A program made the position numbers and the translations under genes. The notes below the pieces were generated by a model that worked only from the letters and a program-made list of their open reading frames with translations, made no database searches and had not been told where the DNA came from. 7,180 bases of DNA from positions 1 to 7,180 of the forward strand of contig CAMPIK010000113.1 in the NCBI GenBank assembly GCA_946886325.1, in the 5' to 3' direction. Below are positions 1-6,638 of the stretch, in pieces (position 1 is the stretch's first letter; every line of letters starts with the position of its first letter). This DNA is from an uncultured Shinella sp. (GTDB lineage Bacteria > Pseudomonadota > Alphaproteobacteria > Rhizobiales > Rhizobiaceae).

Positions 1-1812
1 CGAAAGCTGGTCGGCGGACTGGCGCATCTCGGCGCCGCTGCGCTGGATCGACAGTGCATTGTTGCGGATCTGGCCGAGCGTGTCCTGGAGGCGGACGAGG
101 GAAACGTTGAAGTCCTGGCGAAGCTGTTCGAGGCGGCCGGTGAACGGCGTGTCGATCTGGCGCGACAGGTCGCCCTGGGCAAGGCGGCCGAGACCGGCTG
201 CAAGCGCATTGACGGCGAAATCGATCTGCCGGTCCATGTCCTGCTTCTCGGCATCGTTGCGCTGCCGCTCCGCCTCGGTGACGGCGCGCTGCTCCTCGCT
301 CTCGGCCTCGATGCGGATCTTGGACAGGGCATTTTCCTTGAAGATGCCGAGCGCGCGCGCCATGTCGCCGATCTCGTCGCGCCGGCCTTCGCCGGAGATT
401 CCGGTATCGAGCAGGCCGTCGGCGATCTTGCGCATCGCGGCGGTGATCTGGCCGATCGGCCCCTTGAGCGTCAGCACCAGCGCGCCGCCGGCAATGAGCG
501 CAATCACGATGCCGGCGATGGTTGCGAAGAGCGAAACCTGGTTTGCCCGCTCGCGCTCCGTGCCGGCGCTCGTCTTCTGTTCCTCGGCAAAATCGCTGAG
601 CAGGTTCCAGATGCTGTCGATGGAGGCGCCGGCCGCGGCGAAGTCATCGGTGCGGGTGCCGCTGATCTTGACGAGTGCCGCGCTGTCGGCCTCCATCTTG
701 TCGAGCGTCGGCAACAGCGTCTCGGAAATCGAGTCGAAGAAAGTGAGACCGCTGGCGCTGCCGCGCAGCGCATCCATGTCGCTCGAAACGATCGAGAGTT
801 CGTTCAGAAGCTTCTGCCGGTTTTCATCCGTCGTGGCACCAAGGAAGCGGGTGGACGCGATCTGGATCGAGTAGATCGAATTGACGAGCTTGCGGGTGGC
901 GACGAGGATGGCCTCGGAGCGGATGATCGGCTCGTCCAGTTCGCCGAAGATGCGGGTCGCCTCGCGCATCTTCTCGCCGGCCGCCGTCTGCAACTGGATG
1001 CTGACCTGGCGGAAGCGGGAGACGCGGCGGGTAATTTCAGGGATGGTGACCTCTGCCGGTTCGGACGAGGCAACAAGCTCAGCCAGTTCCTTGGCGGTCT
1101 TCGTGATCGTCTCGGACACGACCTTCTGCGCCTTCGGCAGAACGGTCGAGACCGCACGATTGGTCTTGGTGATGAAGGGGAAGCGGCTCTTCAGAAGCGC
1201 CAGCTTGTCTTCCGGCGTCTTGGCCTTTGCGAATTCGGTGCCGAACTCGGCGAAGAACTTGCTGCCGTTCGTCAGGCGGTCGGCCTCGCGCAGCATGCTC
1301 TTGGCGGCATTCTCGTCCTGCCGGACGGAGCGCTGGAGCTTGGTCGCCTCCTCCAGGATCTTGACCTGCTCGCCCGAGAGGAAGTTGAGACCCTTCTCCA
1401 TCGCCTGGCGAAGCTCGACTTCGCTGACATAGAGCGTCCACAGCCCTTCCATGCGGGCTTCGATATCGGCTGTCTGCGCCTGCGCCTGTTCGAGCTTCGA
1501 GCGGTCGGCGCCGGCGTCGAGGCCGTTCATCGTGGCGGCGAGAACATCCTTCTGCGCCCCGAGACGCTCATAGACGACATCGCGGCTTTCCTCGCTCGTG
1601 TGCTGGAGGAACTGGTTCATCCCGGAATAGACGTCCTTGAAGCCGCTCAGCGACTGGAGAACGCTGTTGGAGATTTCCATGCGCCCCTGCAGCAGCCCGG
1701 ATGCATAAAGCCCGGTAAAGCCCACCGCGCAGATGCTGACGACGAATGGAAAGATGAAGAGCAGAACCTTGGTCTGGATCTTGAAGCGCGCAAGGATGCG
1801 ATCGATGAACAT
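1..1812 (-). CDS. Methyl-accepting chemotaxis protein, N-terminal 604 residues (3' end outside window)
   Basis: This is a membrane chemoreceptor that would sense a periplasmic signal and control the CheA kinase. The reading frame is open from the start at 1812 to the left edge. Visible order: short cytoplasmic N-terminus; TM1 at about residues 16-40; a long, mostly helical, charged periplasmic region at about 41-425; TM2 at about 427-449; a HAMP domain at about 450-502 starting GPIGQITAAMRKIADG and containing RRDEIGDMARALGIFK; a charged helical linker at about 500-528; a second HAMP-like segment at about 529-583 with GRLAQGDLSRQID. The cytoplasmic signalling domain with its hairpin tip and methylation sites would follow beyond the window. 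The start is well fixed: an in-frame TAG lies at 1825-1827, five codons upstream, and TM1 begins right after this ATG. The Shine-Dalgarno is weak (AGGGG, 9 nt upstream). The ligand cannot be told from the sequence. The receptor class is clear from TM-sensor-TM-HAMP order; the MA domain itself is inferred, not seen. Confidence 0.9.
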   Translation of the reverse strand, partial: MFIDRILARFKIQTKVLLFIFPFVVSICAVGFTGLYASGLLQGRMEISNSVLQSLSGFKDVYSGMNQFLQHTSEESRDVVYERLGAQKDVLAATMNGLDAGADRSKLEQAQAQTADIEARMEGLWTLYVSEVELRQAMEKGLNFLSGEQVKILEEATKLQRSVRQDENAAKSMLREADRLTNGSKFFAEFGTEFAKAKTPEDKLALLKSRFPFITKTNRAVSTVLPKAQKVVSETITKTAKELAELVASSEPAEVTIPEITRRVSRFRQVSIQLQTAAGEKMREATRIFGELDEPIIRSEAILVATRKLVNSIYSIQIASTRFLGATTDENRQKLLNELSIVSSDMDALRGSASGLTFFDSISETLLPTLDKMEADSAALVKISGTRTDDFAAAGASIDSIWNLLSDFAEEQKTSAGTERERANQVSLFATIAGIVIALIAGGALVLTLKGPIGQITAAMRKIADGLLDTGISGEGRRDEIGDMARALGIFKENALSKIRIEAESEEQRAVTEAERQRNDAEKQDMDRQIDFAVNALAAGLGRLAQGDLSRQIDTPFTGRLEQLRQDFNVSLVRLQDTLGQIRNNALSIQRSGAEMRQSADQLS

Positions 1813-1978
1813 GACGGAGAACCCCTAGCGACGGTGGTCGTCCCCCGGTTCGCCTCATGGCGTCCCTCCCCTGGACCGATCCGCCGGAACGTGCCGACTG
1901 ACATGCGGACGTGCGCCGCGGTTCCGGGGTGCAATCATTGCGAGGCCGCGCGCAGCAAGTCGTCCGCACGGTTCCGGA

Positions 1979-2006
1979 ATTGTAATGTGCCATAATCGGC
2001 CAGCAA
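1979..2006 (-). promoter_or_regulatory. Candidate promoter of the chemoreceptor gene
   Basis: On the minus strand a TACAAT hexamer (1979-1984, one mismatch to the sigma-70 -10 box) is preceded, 16 nt upstream, by TTGCTG (2001-2006, matching only the TTG of the -35 box). It lies in an AT-richer island of the otherwise GC-rich 1813-2085 gap and would give a leader of about 160 nt before the receptor start. The rest of that gap holds no ORF I can support. The -35 match is poor, so this is a suggestion from sequence only. Confidence 0.25.
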
Positions 2007-2085
2007 ACTTTAAAATTCTGTCTACCATATCGCGCAGGATATGACGGTGCCGCCTGCCTGCCGAAGGGGCGGTGTGCCGAGCGGC

Positions 2086-2223
2086 TTATGCGAGGCTCAT
2101 CCAGAGCGAGAGCACAAGCATCAGGCCGGCAGCGGCTGCGGCCATGCGCAGAGCGATGGCGCGGCGCTCCTCGACGAGCGCAATTGCGATGGCACGGGCT
2201 TTCGGGCGACGATCGGCACGCAT
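2086..2223 (-). CDS. Small hypothetical protein, 45 residues, one predicted membrane segment
   Basis: I do not recognise a family. The frame begins MRADRRPKARAIAIALVEER and ends with a TAA at 2086-2088. The N-terminal half (residues 1-26) is strongly basic (eight Arg/Lys residues against three acidic ones), and residues 27-45 are almost wholly hydrophobic (Ala-rich, then GLMLVLSLWMSLA). That reads as a single tail-type membrane helix with the basic part on the cytoplasmic side. A good Shine-Dalgarno, GGAG, sits 8 nt before the ATG, inside the decamer AAACGGAGAG that also precedes the neighbouring flavoprotein gene. It lies 183 bp downstream of that flavoprotein and 273 bp upstream of the chemoreceptor, on the same strand as both. 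The case for a real gene is the ribosome site plus the sharp basic/hydrophobic layout; conservation has not been tested. Function unknown. Confidence 0.55.
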   Translation of the reverse strand: MRADRRPKARAIAIALVEERRAIALRMAAAAAGLMLVLSLWMSLA

Positions 2224-2310
2224 GGGCAACTCTCCGTTTACGACATACTCGACCGGATCATCCCGGAATGCCAGCCCACTTCATGTGATTTCCCGGCGGA
2301 GCGGACGGTT

Positions 2311-2330
2311 TAGAAGCCGATAGCACCGGC
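2311..2330 (-). terminator. Weak candidate terminator after the flavoprotein gene
   Basis: Read on the minus strand, GCCGGT-GCT-ATCGGC (2330 to 2316) can form a 6 bp stem with one G-U pair and a 3 nt loop, followed by TTCTA (2315-2311). It lies about 77 bp past the flavoprotein stop and before the small ORF. The stem is short and the T tract is broken, so it may be only an attenuator or chance. Confidence 0.2.
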
Positions 2331-2406
2331 GGGAAATGCCGACGTCCGATCAGCCTCGCGCAGAGCCCTTAACGGATCGTGAAGGCGCCATAGCAGAACT
2401 GGCCAA

Positions 2407-3591
2407 TCACGCGAATTGTCCGGCGGCGTGGCCGGATGCCCAGGCCCACTGGAAATTGTAGCCGCCGAGCCAGCCGGTGACATCGACCGCCTCGCCGATG
2501 AAGAACAGGCCCGGCAATGTCTTTGCCGCCATGCTGCGCGAGTCGAGATCGTCCGTATCGACCCCGCCGACCGTGACCTCGGCTGTCCTGTAACCTTCCG
2601 AACCGGACGGCCGAATGCGCCATTGACGGATATGGCCGTCGAGCGTTTCGACGGTGCGGGATGGCAGGTCGGCAAGCTGGCCGGATATTCCCAATTCGGC
2701 GACGATGTTCTGCGCCAGTTTTCGCGGCAGAACATCACCGAGCGCCGTCTGCACCGACTGGCGGCCGTTCGCCTTGCGCGCCGTCGCCATCACGTCGCGA
2801 ATTGCAATATCCGGCACCAGATGCAGGCTGATCTCGTCGCCCTCGCGCCAGTAGGACGAAATCTGGAGGATCGCCGGGCCGCTCAGTCCGCGATGGGTGA
2901 ACAGCATCGCCTCGCGAAACGCCGTCTTGCCATGGCTGGCGACGACCTCGACGGCAACGCCGGGCAGATCGGCATTGGCCGCGAGCCGGGCGGGATCGAG
3001 CGTCAGCGGCACGAGGCCAGGCCGAGTTTCGACGATACCGAGGCCGAACTGCTCCGCGATGCGATAGGCCAACCCCGTGGCTCCCATCTTGGGGATCGAT
3101 TTGCCGCCGGTCGCCACCACCAGCGACGGCGCGGTCAAGGTGCCGCCATCGGTGGTCACGCGAAAGGCATCGCCGTCATGCTCCACCGTGCCGACAGTGT
3201 CCGAAAGGCGCAGATCGACCCCGACGGCCCGCATCTCCGCCAGGAGCATGGCGATGATGTCCTTCGCAGAATTGTCGCAGAAGAGCTGGCCAAGCGTCTT
3301 CTCGTGCCAGGCGATTCCGTGGCGCTCGACGAGGTCGAGAAAGTCGCGCGGCGTGTAGCGAGCGAGTGCCGACTTGCAGAAATGCGGATTGGCGGAGAGG
3401 AAATTCTTCGGCCCGGCATGGATGTTGGTGAAGTTGCAGCGGCCTCCACCGGAGATGCGGATCTTCTCGCCGGGTGCGCGCGCATGGTCGAGCACGATGA
3501 CGCGGCGCCCGCGCTTGCCGGCCTCGATGGCGCACATCATGCCGGCCGCGCCCGCCCCGAGAATGATGACGTCCGTTCGTTCCAACCGCAT
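2407..3591 (-). CDS. HI0933/YhiN-family FAD-dependent oxidoreductase (BaiN/RdsA-like)
   Basis: A complete 394-residue flavoprotein, the usual length for this family (COG2081 type, Rossmann-fold NAD(P)/FAD-dependent oxidoreductases). Visible motifs: the dinucleotide-binding GAGAAGMM at residues 12-19 with the acidic D35 that ends the second strand; the family signature KIRISGGGRCNFTN at 43-56; VVATGGKSIPKMGATG at 158-173; LFTHRGLSGPAILQIS at 230-245; RTAEVTVGGV at 335-344; and the C-terminal FAD-closing block GLFFIGEAVDVTGWLGGYN at 361-379 followed by FQWAWASGHAAG. It is expected to be a soluble cytoplasmic protein. Related proteins are often annotated as aminoacetone oxidase-like or as BaiN, but the true substrate of most members is unknown and cannot be read here. 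An in-frame TGA at 3601-3603 lies three codons before the ATG, so the annotated start is the furthest upstream possible. The ATG sits only 2 nt after GGAG; a TTG at codon 3 (3583-3585) has better spacing. Family assignment is firm, function is not. Confidence 0.93.
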   Translation of the reverse strand: MRLERTDVIILGAGAAGMMCAIEAGKRGRRVIVLDHARAPGEKIRISGGGRCNFTNIHAGPKNFLSANPHFCKSALARYTPRDFLDLVERHGIAWHEKTLGQLFCDNSAKDIIAMLLAEMRAVGVDLRLSDTVGTVEHDGDAFRVTTDGGTLTAPSLVVATGGKSIPKMGATGLAYRIAEQFGLGIVETRPGLVPLTLDPARLAANADLPGVAVEVVASHGKTAFREAMLFTHRGLSGPAILQISSYWREGDEISLHLVPDIAIRDVMATARKANGRQSVQTALGDVLPRKLAQNIVAELGISGQLADLPSRTVETLDGHIRQWRIRPSGSEGYRTAEVTVGGVDTDDLDSRSMAAKTLPGLFFIGEAVDVTGWLGGYNFQWAWASGHAAGQFA

Positions 3592-3723
3592 CTCTCCGTT
3601 TCAGCCTTCCTTTCGTCCCCGGATCGGAAAGTCAACGGGTGGCGCAGTCGGGAGAGCGGTCCTCCCCTAGCCAAGGCTCAAAGTCCGGCTATGATGCGCC
3701 ATCCGAAACCAACCCGGTGTGTC
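3592..3723. promoter_or_regulatory. Divergent intergenic region with a small hairpin and a -10-like box
   Basis: This stretch separates the leftward flavoprotein gene from the rightward glutamine-synthetase-like gene and should carry both promoters. It contains a short inverted repeat, GGGAG-7 nt-CTCCC (3650-3666), and a TATGAT hexamer at 3690-3695 on the plus strand that resembles a -10 box but has no convincing -35 box at the right distance. If TATGAT is real, transcription would begin near 3702, which leaves only the ATG at 3724 as a usable start for the downstream gene. No known operator is recognisable. Confidence 0.3.
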
Positions 3724-5160
3724 ATGCCCTCAAAAAAAGCCGCTGCCTCCACGACCGAAAAGAACAGCCGAACGCAGAAAGTCCCTCCCGCCCTCTCCGC
3801 ACCGCGCGGGGTCAAGACCTGGAAAGAGGCAGCGGACTGGCTGAAATTCAGAGGCATCGAAGACATTGAATGCATCACACCGGACCTTGCCGGCGTGCCG
3901 CGCGGCAAGATGATGCCGTCCTCGAAATTTACGTCGAACACCTCGCTGGCCCTGCCGTCCGCACTCTATCGTCACACGATTTCGGGCGATTATCCGGAAG
4001 AAACCGGCAATTTCCGCTACGAGCCGCGCGACAGCGACCTGAAGCTTGTGCCTGATCTTTCCACCTTGTCGGTCGTGCCCTGGGAAACCGATCCGACCGC
4101 GCAGGTGATCTGCGACATCGTCGGATCGACCGGCGAGAACGTGCCCTATACGCCGAGAAACGTGCTGAAGCATGTCGTCGGCATGTATCGCGAGCGGGGC
4201 TGGAAGCCGGTCGTCGCGCCCGAAATCGAGTTCTACCTCGTCGCGATGAACGACGATCCCGACTATCCGCTGCGCCCGCCGAAGGGCCGTTCGGGTCGCT
4301 CCATTCTCGGCGGCCAGGGCTATTCGATCGCCGGCATCAACGAGTTCGACGAACTGATCGACGACATCTACCACTTCTCGGAAAAGCAGGGCCTCGAGAT
4401 CGACACCCTGATCCATGAGGAAGGCCCCGCCCAGCTTGAGATCAACCTGAGACACGGCGACCCGATCGAGCTTGCCGACCAGGTCTTCATGTTCAAGCGC
4501 ACGATCCGGGAAGCGGCGCTGAAGCACGGCATCTACGCCACCTTCATGGCAAAGCCGATGCAGGGCCAGGCGGGATCCGCCATGCACATCCACCAGTCGG
4601 TCGTCGAGATCGACACGGGCCAGAACGTCTTTTCGAACGCCGACGGTTCGGCGTCCAAGGAATTCTTCCATTTCATCGGCGGCATGCAGGCCTTCGTGCC
4701 GAAGACGCTGGTAATGATGGCACCCTATGTGAATTCCTACCGGCGGCTGACGCCGGAAATGTCGGCGCCCGTCAACAATGCCTGGGGCTACGACAACCGG
4801 ACGACGGCCTTCCGGGTGCCGGTATCGGACGCAGCCGCCCGCCGCATCGAAAACCGCCTGCCGGGATCGGACGCGAACCCCTATCTGGCGCTGGCCGCCT
4901 CGCTCGGTTGCGGCCTGCTTGGCATCATGAACGAGATCGAACCCAGCCCGCCCACCGAGGATACGGCCAACGAAGGCTCGATCGACCTGCCGCGCGGGCT
5001 GCTGGAGGCCGTTTCGCTGCTCGAATCCGATCCGGCGCTGGCCGAGGTGTTGAGCGCCGAGTTCATCGGCCTCTATGCAGGCGTCAAGCGTGGCGAGTTC
5101 GAAACCTTCATGCAGGTGATCAGCCCCTGGGAGCGCGAGTTCCTTCTCCTGAACGTCTGA
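3724..5160 (+). CDS. Glutamine synthetase family protein, gamma-glutamylputrescine synthetase (PuuA)-like
   Basis: A 478-residue enzyme expected to join glutamate to an amine using ATP; in PuuA the amine is putrescine. Residues 30-120 form the N-terminal beta-grasp part, which includes the sequence from IECITPDLAGVPRGKMMPSS to the strand ending near VPWE. The catalytic part holds the metal ligands in APEIEFYLV (E167, E169) and HEEGPAQLEIN (E232/E233, E239), the ATP/metal loop GSAMHIHQS (284-292, H288), the NNAWGYDNRTTAFRVP block (351-366, R359, R364) and RIENRLPGSDANPYLALAA (374-392). The C-terminus (FIGLYAGVKRGEFETFMQ, then SPWEREFLL) lacks the adenylylation-tyrosine motif of GlnA and resembles PuuA/GlnT-like enzymes. 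The first 28 residues are a low-complexity Lys/Ser/Ala extension. ATG 3724 was chosen because coding-like sequence begins there; ATGs at 3691 and 3694 are in frame, and no start has a good ribosome site. Other possible amines include ethanolamine or isopropylamine. The PuuB-like gene downstream supports an amine-catabolic role. Confidence 0.88.
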   Translation: MPSKKAAASTTEKNSRTQKVPPALSAPRGVKTWKEAADWLKFRGIEDIECITPDLAGVPRGKMMPSSKFTSNTSLALPSALYRHTISGDYPEETGNFRYEPRDSDLKLVPDLSTLSVVPWETDPTAQVICDIVGSTGENVPYTPRNVLKHVVGMYRERGWKPVVAPEIEFYLVAMNDDPDYPLRPPKGRSGRSILGGQGYSIAGINEFDELIDDIYHFSEKQGLEIDTLIHEEGPAQLEINLRHGDPIELADQVFMFKRTIREAALKHGIYATFMAKPMQGQAGSAMHIHQSVVEIDTGQNVFSNADGSASKEFFHFIGGMQAFVPKTLVMMAPYVNSYRRLTPEMSAPVNNAWGYDNRTTAFRVPVSDAAARRIENRLPGSDANPYLALAASLGCGLLGIMNEIEPSPPTEDTANEGSIDLPRGLLEAVSLLESDPALAEVLSAEFIGLYAGVKRGEFETFMQVISPWEREFLLLNV

Positions 5161-5256
5161 CCCGGACCGGCGGGCCGGGACGCACATATTTCTGAAGTTC
5201 GCGGCGCCGCCCTCCCGGCATTCGGCCGGTCGCCGCGTTTTGATCGAGAGACTTTC
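5161..5256 (+). other. 96 bp intergenic spacer between PuuA-like and PuuB-like genes
   Basis: Immediately after the stop codon, CCCGG (5161-5165) and CCGGG (5175-5179) can pair around a 9 nt loop, and a perfect palindromic decamer GCGGCGCCGC lies at 5201-5210. There is no T tract, so neither looks like an intrinsic terminator; they could lower read-through or stabilise the upstream mRNA end. A modest Shine-Dalgarno (GAGAG) lies about 6 nt before the ATG at 5257. I see no clear promoter, and the two genes are most simply read as co-transcribed. Confidence 0.35.
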
Positions 5257-6543
5257 ATGGCCTGGCAAAGCCCCATCTCCCCCGGCATCTCCTGGTACGA
5301 GGCAACGGTCGGCGAACGTCCGGACTATGCGCCGCTCGACGGATCGTGCGAAGCCGATGTCGCGATCGTCGGCGGCGGCTTTACCGGCCTGCAGGCGGCC
5401 TACAACCTCGCCAGCAAAGGCCTGCGCGTCGTGCTGATAGAGGCGCACCGGCTGGGCGACGGCGCGTCAGGGCGCAACGGCGGCCAACTCGGCACCGGAC
5501 AGCGCGCGGCGCCCGAAGAACTGGAAGAGGAAATCGGCTTCGAGCGGTCGAAGGCGCTCTTCGACCTTGCGGAAAATGCCAAGCGCCACATTCACGACTT
5601 CGCAGCCGCACAGAACCTCGATATCGACTACGTGCCGGGGCATCTCAACGTTTGTCACAAGCAGAGCTACGAGAAGGACTACCGCGCGAACCCCGAAATC
5701 GCCGCCACCCGCTACGGCTATCCGCACTCGACCTTCATGGAGAAGGCCGAGACGCAGGAACGGCTCGGCTCGACGCGCTATCTCTTCGGCGTGCGCGATA
5801 CCGGCACGGGACATATCCATCCGATGAAGCTGCTCGTCGGGCTCGCCCGCGCCGCGGCCGCGGCCGGAGCCTCCATCCACGAGATGACGCCGGCAACGAA
5901 GGTCGAGCGCGTCGGCGGCAAGGCCGTCATCACCACCGCAAGGGGCACGATCACGGCCGACAAGGCGCTGATCGCCTGCAACGCCTATATCGACGGGCTG
6001 GAGGCGAAGACGGCGGCGCATGTCATGCCGATCCGGTCCTTCATCGGCGCGACGCCGGTGCTCGACACGCATCCGACGGTCATTCCGGGCGGGGAATCGG
6101 TCTCCGATTCGCGCTTCGTCGTGCGCTATTTCCGCAAGAGCCGCGACGGCCGCCTGCTCTTCGGCGGGCGCGAGGCCTATACGGCCGACAATCCGCGCGA
6201 CATCACCATCCACATCCGCCGGCAGATCGAGGAAATCTATCCGGGCCTGAAGGACATCGAACTGACGCATGCCTGGGGCGGCTCCGTCGGCATCACCATG
6301 CCGCGGCGGCCCTATGTGCGCGAGATCATGCCGGGCATCACCTCGATCGGCGGCTTTTCCGGCCATGGCGTCATGCTGTCAAACTATTGCGGCAAACTCT
6401 ATGCCGAGGCCGTCACCGGCGGCAGCGCGGAACTGGACCTGCTGAAGGACCTGAAAATCCAGGCCTTCCCCGGCGGCGCCCGTTTCCGCGCGCCGCTCCT
6501 CTTCCTCGCGCTGACGTGGTATTCGCTGCGCGATAAGTTCTGA
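5257..6543 (+). CDS. DAO-family FAD-dependent oxidoreductase, gamma-glutamylputrescine oxidase (PuuB)-like
   Basis: A complete 428-residue flavoenzyme of the D-amino-acid-oxidase superfamily (OrdL/PuuB group). In the Puu route this enzyme oxidises the gamma-glutamylated amine to an aldehyde with release of ammonia and hydrogen peroxide. Visible features: the N-terminal SWYEAT box (12-17) usual for this group; the FAD-binding ADVAIVGGGFTGLQAA (33-48) with E62 at the end of the next strand; the GDGASGRNGGQ flavin loop (67-77); GHIHPMKLL (185-193) of the substrate domain; a second flavin-contact region, KALIACNAYI (236-245); and the C-terminal GGFSGHGVMLSNYCGK (365-380). No signal peptide is seen. 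It follows the PuuA-like gene on the same strand, which is the strongest argument for an amine substrate; on sequence alone other secondary amines or amino acids remain possible. The C-terminal tail (GARFRAPLLFLALTWYSLRD) matches the end usual for this family, so the gene is intact. Confidence 0.9.
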   Translation: MAWQSPISPGISWYEATVGERPDYAPLDGSCEADVAIVGGGFTGLQAAYNLASKGLRVVLIEAHRLGDGASGRNGGQLGTGQRAAPEELEEEIGFERSKALFDLAENAKRHIHDFAAAQNLDIDYVPGHLNVCHKQSYEKDYRANPEIAATRYGYPHSTFMEKAETQERLGSTRYLFGVRDTGTGHIHPMKLLVGLARAAAAAGASIHEMTPATKVERVGGKAVITTARGTITADKALIACNAYIDGLEAKTAAHVMPIRSFIGATPVLDTHPTVIPGGESVSDSRFVVRYFRKSRDGRLLFGGREAYTADNPRDITIHIRRQIEEIYPGLKDIELTHAWGGSVGITMPRRPYVREIMPGITSIGGFSGHGVMLSNYCGKLYAEAVTGGSAELDLLKDLKIQAFPGGARFRAPLLFLALTWYSLRDKF

Positions 6544-6577
6544 ACGCTGCCGGAAGCCGATTTTGTTGCGTTGCACT

Positions 6578-6607
6578 CTGGCATTTTTAAATCGATTAGA
6601 ATATAAC
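6578..6607 (+). promoter_or_regulatory. Candidate sigma-70-type promoter of zwf
   Basis: CTGGCA (6578-6583, four of six to TTGACA) and TATAAC (6602-6607, five of six to TATAAT) are separated by 18 nt in a markedly AT-rich patch. Transcription would begin about 25 nt before the zwf ATG. The spacer contains the 8 bp palindrome AATCGATT (6590-6597), which could be part of an operator. This suggests zwf has its own promoter and is not simply read from the oxidase gene. Evidence is sequence resemblance only. Confidence 0.45.
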
Positions 6608-6638
6608 GTCCCCACCCCGAACGAGATCGAGAATTCCG

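Noticed and set aside
59..1432. Plus-strand open frames across the chemoreceptor region (59-874 and 881-1432)
   Set aside because: They are Ser/Arg/Ala-rich shadows of the minus-strand receptor frame, which has membrane segments and HAMP motifs in the right order.
1568..1993. Minus-strand open frame starting upstream of the chemoreceptor and overlapping its first 80 codons
   Set aside because: It is in a different frame from the receptor, has no recognisable motif and no good ribosome site, and would cover the receptor's own leader and start.
1975..1995. TGGCAC on the minus strand (1987-1992) as half of a sigma-54 promoter for the chemoreceptor
   Set aside because: The -12 element (TTGC) is absent at the required distance; AATT lies there instead.
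2041..2323. Three overlapping plus-strand open frames in the intergenic stretch
   Set aside because: No ribosome site or coherent protein pattern; the minus-strand 45-residue frame in the same place has both.
2416..3723. Long plus-strand open frame antisense to the flavoprotein, continuous with the glutamine-synthetase-like gene
   Set aside because: Its translation is rich in Arg/Ala/Gly/Asp/His without recognisable motifs, while the opposite strand encodes a full conserved flavoprotein. It is a mirror frame of GC-rich codon usage, not a fusion protein.
3730..5448. 572-codon minus-strand open frame antisense to the glutamine-synthetase-like gene
   Set aside because: The plus strand has all the glutamine synthetase motifs in this stretch; the antisense product shows only composition-driven residues.
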